A stretch of DNA of 64,000 bases, taken from the NCBI GenBank assembly GCA_963773945.1, contig CAVZDD010000003.1:248001-312000 (forward strand), given 5' to 3'. This document shows positions 25,851 through 34,078 of this stretch, in pieces. This DNA is from JAKIWV01 sp963773945. GTDB lineage: Archaea; Thermoplasmatota; Thermoplasmata; Lutacidiplasmatales; UBA184. The position numbers were made by a program, and so were the translations under genes. Position 1 is the stretch's first letter. The number at the start of each line of letters is the position of its first letter. The notes below the pieces were generated by a model. It saw only the letters and a program-made list of their open reading frames with translations, ran no database searches and had not been told where the DNA came from.

Positions 25851-26960
25851 ATGGCGAAGGCGCGTCCCAAACAGGTCGTTTCCGTGAGGGAGCGGGACGT
25901 CCTCGTGCCGATGGCCCCGGCGAAGGCCGAATTCCGAGATATCCTCTACGAGAAGAAGGGGGGCGTTGCGCGAATCACACTCAATCGGCCCACCGCGTAC
26001 AACGCGTACACTACAGGCACACTTCTGGAGCTTTCCCGCGCGGTCCAGGACGCCTCGATCGATGATGCGGTCGGCGTCATCGTCCTCACGGGCGCGGGAT
26101 CCGCCGCCTTCTCCACCGGCGGCGACGTCCGGGAGTATGCCGAACAGTACACCCAGCGCCCCCGAGACTACTGGAAGTACATGGGACTCTTCCAGGGTGC
26201 GGTCGAAGCCCTCCTACGGTGCGGCAAGCCCACCATCGCGCGGCTCAACGGCATCACCGTAGGCGGCGGGAACGAGCTCCATCTCGCCTGTGACCTCTCG
26301 GTCGTCGCGTCGCACGCGTACCTCGGTCAAGTCGGGGTCGGGGTGGGTTCGGTGGCCTGCGGTGGCGCAACCCAGTGGCTGCCCCTAGCGGTCGGAGACC
26401 GCCGGGCCCGCGCCATGCTGCTGCTCAACGAGAGGATCCCGGCGCGCAAGGCGCTGGACTGGGGCCTCGTCACGGAGGTGGCGCCCTCGGTACGACACGG
26501 GACGGAATTCGTGGACGCCCCCACTCCGGACGAGGTCAACTTCGCGCAGAAGGGATTGAATGGCTACCAGATCGACCTGACCCCGCTCGATACGGCGGTC
26601 GATGCTCTCGCGCATCGTCTCTTGGGAATGTTTCCGGAATGCCTTCGGTACACCAAGCAGCAGGTGAACTTCTGGAAGGAACTGTCGTGGCACAGTACGG
26701 TGGGCCACGGACGCGAGTGGCTGTCCCTCCACTTTGCCTATCAAGAACCCCATGAGGGGATGAACGCGTTCGTCGAGAAACGCCGGCCCGACGTGGCGGG
26801 CCTCCGCCGCCGCCTCGCGGAAGGACAGGGAGGCGAGTATCTGTTCGGCCGTCCGGCCCGCAACTGTCCGAGCTGCGGGGCCAAAGGACTTCCTCAGGAT
26901 TTCGCGTTCTGCGGGCGTTGCGGAGCCCCCGTCTCCTCCCCCGACCTTCCCGAGGGGTGA
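25851..26960 (+). CDS. oah: probable 6-oxocyclohex-1-ene-1-carbonyl-CoA hydrolase with C-terminal zinc ribbon
   Basis: 369 residues. A crotonase-fold protein much longer than ordinary hydratases. FSTGGDVREYAEQYTQRP, the GNELHLACDLSVVASHAYLGQVGVGVGSVACGGATQW segment and the LTPLDTAVDALAHRLLGMFPECLRYTKQQ region follow the pattern I recall for Oah/BamA ring hydrolases. The enzyme would add water and open the ring to 3-hydroxypimelyl-CoA. The last 31 residues form a CX2C-X11-CX2C zinc ribbon (Cys 339, 342, 354, 357), which I do not know from characterised Oah enzymes. Context (bcrBADC-dch-had follow) strengthens the assignment. Confidence 0.78.
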   Translation: MAKARPKQVVSVRERDVLVPMAPAKAEFRDILYEKKGGVARITLNRPTAYNAYTTGTLLELSRAVQDASIDDAVGVIVLTGAGSAAFSTGGDVREYAEQYTQRPRDYWKYMGLFQGAVEALLRCGKPTIARLNGITVGGGNELHLACDLSVVASHAYLGQVGVGVGSVACGGATQWLPLAVGDRRARAMLLLNERIPARKALDWGLVTEVAPSVRHGTEFVDAPTPDEVNFAQKGLNGYQIDLTPLDTAVDALAHRLLGMFPECLRYTKQQVNFWKELSWHSTVGHGREWLSLHFAYQEPHEGMNAFVEKRRPDVAGLRRRLAEGQGGEYLFGRPARNCPSCGAKGLPQDFAFCGRCGAPVSSPDLPEG

Positions 26961-26963
26961 CCG

Positions 26964-28268
26964 TTGGCAGAAGCTGTCACGACACCGGCGGTCCCAGCCG
27001 GCGTTTCGCCCACCTTCCTTCGCGACGCTCGCGGCCTCCAACGCAAGCTCGTGGAGGAGTACTACGCACGCCTCGCATCGGACGAGAAGCCCCACCGCCC
27101 GGTGGCTTACATGCTGGTCGGCGGAAACCTCACGGAGATCGTCCGTTCGTTCGGTTACGACGTCGTCTTCCCGGAAATCGTGGCGCTCAACTGCGCGATC
27201 AAGCACCAATCGCTGGACAACATCCTCCACGCCGAGTCGCTCGGTTACGGCCTGGACGTCTGTGGGTACGTGAAGAACGACCTCGGTCTCCAGGACCTCG
27301 GCGGGAAAACCTCGTTCGGCCAGATCCCGCGTCCCGACCTGTTGGTGTGCAGCTTCTCGGGCTGCTATGTCTATGTGAAGTGGTGGGAGGCACTCGCCGA
27401 GTCGTACGGCGCTCCTCTGTTCATGTTCGACGTGCCGTACATGCGGGAGGAAGCTCCCCGCAAGGAGGACATCGACTACCTGGTGAGCCAGCTCTGGGAA
27501 CTGGTCCACCTCCTCGAGAAACGTACCGGCCGCGCGTTCGATATGGACGAACTCAAGCGGATTCTGGCCGATTCCCGTCGCGCCGAGGATGGGTGGGTCG
27601 AATTCCTCCGGGCGGGGCGGCTACGACCGTCCCCTATCGAGGCCTACTTTGAGTCGATTTTCTACATGTTCCCGATCAACGTGCTCCGAGGGACGCCGGA
27701 GGCCGCCGACTTCTACGGCGTGGTGAACGAAGAAGTCCGCGCCCGCGTACGAGACGGGAACTATCCGCTGCCGGAGGAGAAGTACCGCGTACTGGTCGAG
27801 GGGGTTCCACCCTACACCAACTACCGGACGTTCTGGGATTTCTTCCGGAAGTGGGGCGCAGTTTCCGTCGTCGCAACCTATCCGAAGGTCGGCGGCCTCT
27901 TCGACCGCGGGTTCCGGCACGACCCAGCCCGTCCGTTCGAAAGCATCGCGGAGTACAGCCTCGGCGCCTACGTGAATCAGTCCTGGCCGCTCCGTCGGAA
28001 GATCATCGCCGACTACGTGAAGGAGTACCAGGCCGACGCCGTCATCATTCACGGCATCAAGTCCTGCCGCTCGTTCACCGCCGGTCAGGGGGACCTGCGG
28101 GACTGGCTGATTCACGAGCAGGGCGTGCCGACGCTCTACATCGAGTCGGACCACCAAGACCCCCGGTACTTCGCACCGGCTCAGATCAAGAACCGGATGG
28201 ACGCGTTCTTCGAATCCCTTGACCAGCGCCGGGCCGTTTCGGCCGCCGCGGAGGTAGCCCCCGCATGA
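26964..28268 (+). CDS. bcrB: benzoyl-CoA reductase subunit B-like
   Basis: 434 residues from a TTG start with a GAGGGGTGA Shine-Dalgarno-like tract 5' of it. HgdB/BcrB fold: NLTEIVRSFGYDVVFPEI near the N terminus, LGYGLDVCGYVKNDLG with a cluster-ligand Cys, VCSFSGCYVYVKWWEAL, and the C-terminal IIHGIKSCRSFTAGQGDLRDWL with ESDHQDPRYF. The size and motif order match BcrB/BzdO. Together with BcrC it forms the active-site half that dearomatises benzoyl-CoA. Its stop overlaps the next ATG by ATGA. Confidence 0.87.
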   Translation: MAEAVTTPAVPAGVSPTFLRDARGLQRKLVEEYYARLASDEKPHRPVAYMLVGGNLTEIVRSFGYDVVFPEIVALNCAIKHQSLDNILHAESLGYGLDVCGYVKNDLGLQDLGGKTSFGQIPRPDLLVCSFSGCYVYVKWWEALAESYGAPLFMFDVPYMREEAPRKEDIDYLVSQLWELVHLLEKRTGRAFDMDELKRILADSRRAEDGWVEFLRAGRLRPSPIEAYFESIFYMFPINVLRGTPEAADFYGVVNEEVRARVRDGNYPLPEEKYRVLVEGVPPYTNYRTFWDFFRKWGAVSVVATYPKVGGLFDRGFRHDPARPFESIAEYSLGAYVNQSWPLRRKIIADYVKEYQADAVIIHGIKSCRSFTAGQGDLRDWLIHEQGVPTLYIESDHQDPRYFAPAQIKNRMDAFFESLDQRRAVSAAAEVAPA

Positions 28269-29059
28269 GCGGTATCGTCGCTGGAGTGGACATCGGATCG
28301 ACCACCGCGAAGTGCGTCGTTCTGGGCGAGGATTCCCGAGTGCTGGGGAAGTCGTTGAGCGTCGTCGGGATCGACATCGTGAAGGACGCGGAACGCGCCC
28401 TCGAGGCCGCGCTTGCTGACGCCCACCTCTCGCGGTCCGATGTATCGTTCATCACGGGCACGGGGTACGGCCGGTACAAGGTCTACTTCGGTCAACTCGT
28501 GGTCACCGAGATCTCCTGTCACGCTCGGGGCGCGAGCTTTCTCTTCCCCGGAACGCGTATCGTTGTCGACATCGGCGGGCAAGACACCAAGGCGATCCGG
28601 ATCAACGAAAAAGGCGAGGTCGTGGACTTCGCCATGAACGACAAGTGCGCGGCCGGGACGGGGCGATTCCTGGACGTCTGCGCGAACGCGCTGGGATTTG
28701 ATGTGAGCGAGATCGGACCGCTCTCCCTGCAGGCCCGGCGGGCCGTCAGGGTGACCAGCACCTGCACCGTGTTCGCGGAATCCGAGGTCACTTCGTACGT
28801 GTCGCGGGGCAAGGACCCCAAGGACATCCTCGCGGGCCTGCACGCCAGCATCGCGAACCGGACGCTCTCCCTCATGCAGCGAGTCGGCGTGGAGCCCGAG
28901 ATCACGTTCACCGGGGGCGTTTCCCAGAACCAGGGCATGGTCCGCGCGCTCCATCAGCGGCTGGGGGTTCCCGTCAACGTGAGCCCGCTCTCCCAGTACC
29001 TGGGGGCGCTCGGTGCGGCCCTCCACGGCCGGGAACGGCTCTCGGGGGGTGCCTCGTGA
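28265..29059 (+). CDS. bcrA: benzoyl-CoA reductase ATPase subunit A-like
   Basis: 264 residues, ASKHA ATPase of the BcrA/BcrD/HgdC group. VDIGSTTAK (phosphate 1), DIGGQDTKAI (102-111, phosphate 2) and TGGVSQNQGM (adenosine) are all canonical. Cys128 (NDKCAAGTGRF) and Cys167 (TSTCTVFAESE) are the cysteines expected to hold the [4Fe-4S] cluster shared with the partner subunit. It drives low-potential electrons into BcrBC with ATP hydrolysis. At 264 residues it is nearer the short Bzd-type subunit than the longer Thauera BcrA. Confidence 0.87.
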   Translation: MSGIVAGVDIGSTTAKCVVLGEDSRVLGKSLSVVGIDIVKDAERALEAALADAHLSRSDVSFITGTGYGRYKVYFGQLVVTEISCHARGASFLFPGTRIVVDIGGQDTKAIRINEKGEVVDFAMNDKCAAGTGRFLDVCANALGFDVSEIGPLSLQARRAVRVTSTCTVFAESEVTSYVSRGKDPKDILAGLHASIANRTLSLMQRVGVEPEITFTGGVSQNQGMVRALHQRLGVPVNVSPLSQYLGALGAALHGRERLSGGAS

Positions 29060-29865
29060 TCACCGCCGGCCTCGACCTCGGGGCGGGGACCATAAAGGGG
29101 GTGCTGCTCGAGGACGGCCGACGGATCCTCGCGACCGCATCGCTCCCGTCGCGGGGGATCCCGGTCCAGGCCGCCCGCCGCGTGTTGGACGAGTTGGGCG
29201 AGACGGCGAACATCGCCCCGGTGGAGGTCGACTACCTCTGCACGACCGGTTTCGGCCGGTACACGATTCCCGAACGGAATCTCCAGGTGAGCGACTTCAC
29301 CTCCTCCGCGCGGGGCGCGATCCACCTGTTTCCCAAGACCCGGTTGGTCGTCGACGTCGGAACCCAGGCCTCTCGGACCATGTCGGTCTCCGAGACCGGA
29401 AAAGTTCTCAAGTTCAAGATGAACGAGAAGTGTGCCGCGGGGGCGGGCCGCTTCGTGGAGCGGTGCTCGAAATACCTCCAGGTTCCCCTCGAGGAGATGG
29501 GACCCAAGGCACTCGCGGCCCAGCACCCAAAGCTCATCTCCAGCGTCTGTGCGGTGCTGGCTGAAACCGAGATCATCAACAACGTCGCCGAGGGCGTCCC
29601 GCTGCCGGACATCCTGATGGGCGTCTTCCTCTCCCTGTCCCAGCGCGCGTACTCCCTGATGCGGTACGTGGGCATCCAGCCGGAAGTGACGCTCGTTGGC
29701 GGCCTGGTCCGCGACGTCGGAATGGTGAAGGCGCTCCACGACACCGTCGGACTGGACATCAACGTCGCACCCGAGGCGTACTATGCCGCCGCGCTCGGCA
29801 GCGCGATCCTGGGACATTCGCGCCTCCTGAAGCTCACTCAAGCTCCCGCGGAAGCCGGAGGATAG
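29056..29865 (+). CDS. bcrD: benzoyl-CoA reductase ATPase subunit D-like
   Basis: 269 residues, second ASKHA subunit. LDLGAGTIKG replaces the usual phosphate-1 loop and DVGTQASRTM replaces DIGGQD, a divergence also seen in BcrD proteins. Cys126 (NEKCAAGAGRF) and Cys165 (SSVCAVLAETEIIN) are the conserved cluster ligands. ISSVCAVLAETEIINNVAEG is close to the pattern of BcrD as I know it. Starts at a GTG overlapping the bcrA stop by four bases. Confidence 0.86.
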   Translation: MITAGLDLGAGTIKGVLLEDGRRILATASLPSRGIPVQAARRVLDELGETANIAPVEVDYLCTTGFGRYTIPERNLQVSDFTSSARGAIHLFPKTRLVVDVGTQASRTMSVSETGKVLKFKMNEKCAAGAGRFVERCSKYLQVPLEEMGPKALAAQHPKLISSVCAVLAETEIINNVAEGVPLPDILMGVFLSLSQRAYSLMRYVGIQPEVTLVGGLVRDVGMVKALHDTVGLDINVAPEAYYAAALGSAILGHSRLLKLTQAPAEAGG

Positions 29866-29867
29866 GT

Positions 29868-31115
29868 GTGCCGGGACTGTTGCAGATCCGGCCCCAGACC
29901 GAAGGGCTCCTCCTTGACCAGGCCGTCCCGAGCATCGAGATCTCACCGGACTTCCGGGAGTTCACGGAGGCGGGATCCGTAGAGCAGATCGTGCGACTCG
30001 CGCAGGAGGTCCTCGCCGACCCGTCGTTCCCAACCGTACGGGCGTGGCGGAAGGCCGGCGGCAAGGCTGTCGGGTGCTTTCCCGTCTACACGCCGCAGGA
30101 GCTCGTCCACTCACTGGGCCTGCTGCCCGTGGCGATGCAGGGGGGCGGGGAGAACCTCGAGATCAGTCGTGCGGACGCCGCGCTCGGTTCCTTTCTCTGT
30201 TCGATCTCGAAATCCACGCTCGAGATGGCCCTCACGGGCCTCCTCGAACCGTTCGACGCGTTCGTCTTTCCGTACATCTGCGACGTGAGTCGCAATCTCG
30301 AAGGGATCTTCTCCCGGGTCCTCCCGCAAATCCCCTCGCACATGCTCCACCTGCCTCAGAACTTCACGTCCAAGGCCACAATCCCGTTCCTGGTGGCGGA
30401 ATACCGCAGCCTGATCGAGAAGCTCGAACGCGTCGCCGGTCGACCCTTCTCCCAAGACGACCTGCGCGCCTCCCTCGAGATTTTCAACGAGCAGCGCGCG
30501 CTCGTCGACCGACTGGCCGCCCTGAAGCGGGACGCGCCCTGGAAGGTTACCCTGGTCGAGTACTACCTCCTCCTCCGGCTCGGTGGGCTGCTCCCGCGGG
30601 AAGTCCATATCCCCCTCCTCCGGCGCGCGCTGACCGAGCTCGAAGGGCGGGAGCGGAAGAACAAGGACGCCATTCGGGTGATCGTCGTTGGCCCGTTCTG
30701 CGAACAGCCGACCCTCGAGCTACTGCAGCTTGTCGAGGACGTCGGCTGCTACGTGGTGGGGGAGGAGCTCCAAATGCTCCATCGCTGGTGCCCGCGGATC
30801 GAGCCGGGGGAAAATCCTCTCGAGAGCCTCGCCACGTCGTACGTCCGCACCCCCGTCGACATCGGAGTCCGGAGCACGCCGACAACCAAGGGCGCGGCCG
30901 TCCTCTCACGCATTGACGCCGCCCGGGCCCAGGGCGTCCTGTTCCTCACGGCCAAGTTCTGCGAACCGGCGCTCGAGGACGTCGTCCTCTATCGGAAGGC
31001 CCTCGACGGGCGGGGCCTTCCGTACTTGCACATGGAGTTCGAAGAGAAGTCGACGACATACGAGCAGGCCCGACTCCAACTCGAGACCTTCGTCGAGTCG
31101 ATCCTCTTCGATTGA
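29868..31115 (+). CDS. bcrC: benzoyl-CoA reductase subunit C-like
   Basis: 415 residues from a GTG start with GGAGG close upstream. The sequence carries WRKAGGKAVGCFPVYTPQELVHSLGLLPVAMQGGGENLEISRADA, followed by LGSFLCSISKSTLEMALTGL and FPYICDVSRNLEGIF, the typical order of BcrC/BzdN with the cluster cysteines Gly-Cys-Phe-Pro, Leu-Cys and Ile-Cys. The C-terminal AKFCEPALEDVVLYRKALDGRGLPYLHMEFEEKS also matches the HgdB/C fold. An N-terminal stretch of about 35 residues is extra. Confidence 0.86.
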   Translation: MPGLLQIRPQTEGLLLDQAVPSIEISPDFREFTEAGSVEQIVRLAQEVLADPSFPTVRAWRKAGGKAVGCFPVYTPQELVHSLGLLPVAMQGGGENLEISRADAALGSFLCSISKSTLEMALTGLLEPFDAFVFPYICDVSRNLEGIFSRVLPQIPSHMLHLPQNFTSKATIPFLVAEYRSLIEKLERVAGRPFSQDDLRASLEIFNEQRALVDRLAALKRDAPWKVTLVEYYLLLRLGGLLPREVHIPLLRRALTELEGRERKNKDAIRVIVVGPFCEQPTLELLQLVEDVGCYVVGEELQMLHRWCPRIEPGENPLESLATSYVRTPVDIGVRSTPTTKGAAVLSRIDAARAQGVLFLTAKFCEPALEDVVLYRKALDGRGLPYLHMEFEEKSTTYEQARLQLETFVESILFD

Positions 31116-31127
31116 GGGGACCCTCCG

Positions 31128-31898
31128 ATGCGTGCGAAGCTCCCGGGGACCGTCATCGTCGACCGGGTCGGGGGACGAGCGACCGTTACTTGGGACCGAG
31201 GACCCGCCAATGTGTTCGACATCGAACTTCTCGACGAGCTCACCCGCGCTCTGCAAAATGACCGGGTCGCCGGCGCGCACGTGGTCGTGCTCCGCGGCGG
31301 GGGAAAGTCGTGGAGCGGGGGCCTCAGCGTCGAGGATCACCTCAAGCCCCGGGTCTCGGCGATGTTCGAATCGTTCCGCCGGACCCTGACGACGCTCTGG
31401 GGCCTGCCCGTCCCGACAATCGCCCAAGTGCACGGACGGTGCCTCGGCGGCGGCATGGAGTTGCTGATGGCTTGCGACCTCGCGATCGCGTCCGCGGGGG
31501 CCACGTTCGGACAACCCGAGATCCGGCTGGGAGTTTTCGCGCCTTTCGGAGCGGCGAGTTACTTTCATCTCCTCGGTTCCCGGCCGGCTGCCGAGCTCCT
31601 GTTCCTTGGAACGCCCTTCGATGCCCAGCGGGCGGCCTCCGCCGGCATCGTCAATCGGGTCGTCCCCGAAGACGAACTCGATGCCTCCGTCGCCTTGACC
31701 GCGCAGACGGTCTGCGGCCACCGCCTCGACGCGCTGCGCTTGCTCAAGCGGGTCATCCGACGGACCGAAGTGGATCCATGGTCCCGTCTCGCGTACGCGG
31801 AACGCGCCTACCTCGACGAGCTCATGGCGCCCGACGAGGCGGAAGAAGGGCTCCAGGCGTTCCTCCAGAAGCGGGCCCCCGTGTGGAAGGAAGGCTGA
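31128..31898 (+). CDS. dch: probable cyclohexa-1,5-diene-1-carbonyl-CoA hydratase
   Basis: 256 residues, crotonase fold, 12 bp after bcrC. WSGGLSVEDHLKPRVSAMFESFRRTL matches the (F/W)SAGV-VxDHxPxxVxxM region typical of dienoyl-CoA hydratases rather than ordinary enoyl-CoA hydratases, and QVHGRCLGGGMELLMACDLAIA plus QPEIRLGVFAPFGA follow. It adds water to the dienoyl-CoA made by BcrBADC, giving 6-hydroxycyclohex-1-ene-1-carbonyl-CoA. Function rests on motif plus position between bcrC and had. Confidence 0.83.
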   Translation: MRAKLPGTVIVDRVGGRATVTWDRGPANVFDIELLDELTRALQNDRVAGAHVVVLRGGGKSWSGGLSVEDHLKPRVSAMFESFRRTLTTLWGLPVPTIAQVHGRCLGGGMELLMACDLAIASAGATFGQPEIRLGVFAPFGAASYFHLLGSRPAAELLFLGTPFDAQRAASAGIVNRVVPEDELDASVALTAQTVCGHRLDALRLLKRVIRRTEVDPWSRLAYAERAYLDELMAPDEAEEGLQAFLQKRAPVWKEG

Positions 31899-31910
31899 GG
31901 CCTCGGTGCC

Positions 31911-32933
31911 ATGCGGGCCGCGGTCTTTCTGGGCTCGGGGCGCCCCCTGACCATCCTCGACGTTCCCCGCCCCGTACCGGGACCGGGCGACGCCCTCGTC
32001 AAAGTAGCGGCGTGCGGTTTCTGCCACACGGATTTGCACTACCTCGACCACGGCGTCGCGACGGCGAAAGCTCCTCCGCTCATTCTCGGGCATGAGATCT
32101 CGGGCGTCGTCGAAGAGCTCGGGCCGGGAAGTCCGGTACGGGCCGTCGGAGACCGGGTCCTCGTTCCCTCCGTGATCCCGTGCGGGAGCTGTTCGTATTG
32201 CCGATCCGGACGGGAAAATATCTGCCCTCGCCTTCAGATGCCGGGGAACCACTTCGACGGAGGTTTCGCGGAGTACCTGAGCGTCCCGTCCCGTGACCTC
32301 GTACCGTTGCCCTCCGAGCTCGACCTTCCCCGCAGCGCGGTCATCGCCGATGCCCTGACAACGCCGTACCACGCCGTCGTCCACCGCGCCCGGGTGCGGA
32401 GTGGCGAGTGGGTCGTGGTGGTCGGATGCGGAGGGGTAGGGATTAACGCCGTCCAGTTCGCCGCCGCGGCCGGAGCGAATGTCATCGCCGTGGACCTCCG
32501 GCAGGAGAAGCGCGAAATGGCCCGTAAGCTCGGGGCCTGCGAAATGCTGGATCCGGCCGAGTTCGCGGACCTAGGTCAGGAAGTTCGGAAGCGGTCCGGA
32601 GGGGGCGCGGATGTCGCGCTCGAGGTCGTAGGCAAACCCGAGACAGTAAGACTGGCCCTTTCGACGCTCCGGAGAGGTGGGCGACTCTGCGTCGTCGGCT
32701 ACAGCGATTCCGTCGTCCCGATCCCGCTCAACCGCCTCATGTTCTTCGAGTACGAGATCGTCGGATCACTCGGATGCCGCCCCGTGGACTACCCTCGCGT
32801 CATCGAGATGGTGCGACGGGGGACCGTGAGTCTCGACCCGGTAGTCTCCGCCACACTCCCCCTCGAACGCATCGGGGAAGCGGCGGAGGACCTCCGCCAG
32901 GCGAAGGGTTTCCGTACCCTCATCGTTCCGTAA
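31911..32933 (+). CDS. had: probable 6-hydroxycyclohex-1-ene-1-carbonyl-CoA dehydrogenase
   Basis: 340 residues, zinc-dependent medium-chain alcohol dehydrogenase. Catalytic zinc ligands Cys38, His61 and Glu62 (CGFCHTD; LGHEISGV) and structural-zinc cysteines 91, 94, 97 and 105 are complete; the NAD fold has VVVVGCGGVGINAVQ. CHTDLHYLDHGV, MPGNHFDGGFAEYLSVPSRDLVPL and VIADALTTPYHAVV resemble Had of the benzoyl-CoA pathway. It would make the 6-oxo compound used by Oah. Its last 14 bp overlap the convergent regulator gene. Confidence 0.83.
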   Translation: MRAAVFLGSGRPLTILDVPRPVPGPGDALVKVAACGFCHTDLHYLDHGVATAKAPPLILGHEISGVVEELGPGSPVRAVGDRVLVPSVIPCGSCSYCRSGRENICPRLQMPGNHFDGGFAEYLSVPSRDLVPLPSELDLPRSAVIADALTTPYHAVVHRARVRSGEWVVVVGCGGVGINAVQFAAAAGANVIAVDLRQEKREMARKLGACEMLDPAEFADLGQEVRKRSGGGADVALEVVGKPETVRLALSTLRRGGRLCVVGYSDSVVPIPLNRLMFFEYEIVGSLGCRPVDYPRVIEMVRRGTVSLDPVVSATLPLERIGEAAEDLRQAKGFRTLIVP

Positions 32934-33816
32934 TACGGGCCGCTGTCGCCGGTCCACTCTCGTCGGAACTTTCCAGTTGGACCAGGGAGTGGTCCGGGGG
33001 CACGGACTGGGCTCGGGTGTTTCCGACCTCCGCTTGACGCAAAGAGGCGAGCTTTCGCATGCCGCGGCGCAGGTTCTCCATCGCGGTGGCCCGGCTGACG
33101 CCGAGGGACCGGGCGACGTCCTTGAGCTGCGCGCGGCGCGGATAGTCGAAATACCCCAGCACAAACGCAGTGGCGACGGCCAGCTCCTGATGGGACGTCA
33201 GGTCGTTGGACCCCTGGTACGAGCCGATCCGGATGAGCGATGCGGGGGAGTTGCCGGGCGTCGTGAACGAAGCGAGGAGGGGGTGGGCGTCCCGGACCCG
33301 ATGGACGAGCACGCGCCACTCCCCCTCTTTGGACCCTCCCTCCGGGGCGTCGGTCGAGGGGAGGAACGGGCAGCTCATGCAGATAGCCCCCATTTCGAAG
33401 ACGCTGTGGCAAAGCGCCGGCAAGGGTCCGACGAGACGAACGAGTAGCCGATGCGGGCCCAACTGGGTGAGGGAGACCTCTTCGGGGCTGGCCCGTTGAC
33501 GGAGGAAGGCCGTGATCTCCGGGAGCGTGGCCGGAGTCGCGTTGATTTCGAGGAGCTGAAGAAGACGCCGAGGGGAACCTTCGGTGTGCCGGCAGACGTG
33601 GAGCCGTACACCGGCCCCCCAGCGGGAGCCCAAGTCTTGCATCCAGTGAGGTACGGGCCCGCCCCGGATCCGAAGTTCCACAAGGGCGGGCTCTCCGTGG
33701 GTGCTTCGCCGGGATTCGTGTTGAGGGCGGGCGGGAGGTCGCTTGCGGGCGGTCGGGGTTGATCCCCAGTTCCCGTGAGCTTCCGGCGCCCGGCCGGGCG
33801 CTTTAGTCCGCCGCAT
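32920..33816 (-). CDS. HTH_10 (bacterio-opsin-activator-like) transcriptional regulator
   Basis: 298 residues in the longest reading. The C-terminal HTH_10 domain is clear: LTSHQELAVATAFVLGYFDYPRRAQLKDVARSLGVSRATAMENLRRGMRKL. The N-terminal region contains a CMSCPFLP cysteine pair and an H-x-x-x-H-like HVCRHTEG segment that may sense a ligand or metal. The first 45 residues are low-complexity, so the true start may be later. It is convergent with the benzoyl-CoA genes and is the best local candidate for their regulator. Confidence 0.85.
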   Translation of the reverse strand: MRRTKAPGRAPEAHGNWGSTPTARKRPPARPQHESRRSTHGEPALVELRIRGGPVPHWMQDLGSRWGAGVRLHVCRHTEGSPRRLLQLLEINATPATLPEITAFLRQRASPEEVSLTQLGPHRLLVRLVGPLPALCHSVFEMGAICMSCPFLPSTDAPEGGSKEGEWRVLVHRVRDAHPLLASFTTPGNSPASLIRIGSYQGSNDLTSHQELAVATAFVLGYFDYPRRAQLKDVARSLGVSRATAMENLRRGMRKLASLRQAEVGNTRAQSVPPDHSLVQLESSDESGPATAARITER

Positions 33817-34078
33817 AACCCGCCCCGTGGACCTCAGTAGGGAGTCTCAGCGTTTGAACGTTCGGCTGAGCGCCGGGGCCAGGCCTGGAACGAATCTTCG
33901 GATTCTAGACCCGGCCCAAACAAGGAGATCGAGGGGCGACGGAAGCTCACTGGTGAGGCACACTCCCTCACACAACCCCGTCGTTGCAAACCGGTGGAGC
34001 CATCGACCTGACGGCTCCGAGCTAGGAAACGGGCCCGTTTCGGAACCGTACCCACCGAACCTTGCGACGGATGGGAGC
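33817..34078. other. intergenic region without a gene
   Basis: Lies between the 5' end of the HTH_10 regulator and the 3' end of the cyclase gene. A perfect hairpin with a TTCG tetraloop (GAATC-TTCG-GATTC, 33892-33905) and a second six-pair hairpin (GTGAGG/CCTCAC near 33951-33969) are present. Either may help end the minus-strand cyclase transcript; I see no tRNA or coding sequence. Confidence 0.4.

Noticed and set aside
26964..31115. The bcr genes as 2-hydroxyglutaryl-CoA dehydratase with its activator
   Set aside because: The fold is shared, but there are two different ASKHA subunits rather than one, and the flanking Oah, Dch and Had genes only make sense for benzoyl-CoA.
33892..33905. TTCG-loop hairpin as a structured RNA gene
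   Set aside because: Only a five-pair stem and no flanking conserved structure; at most a terminator-like hairpin.
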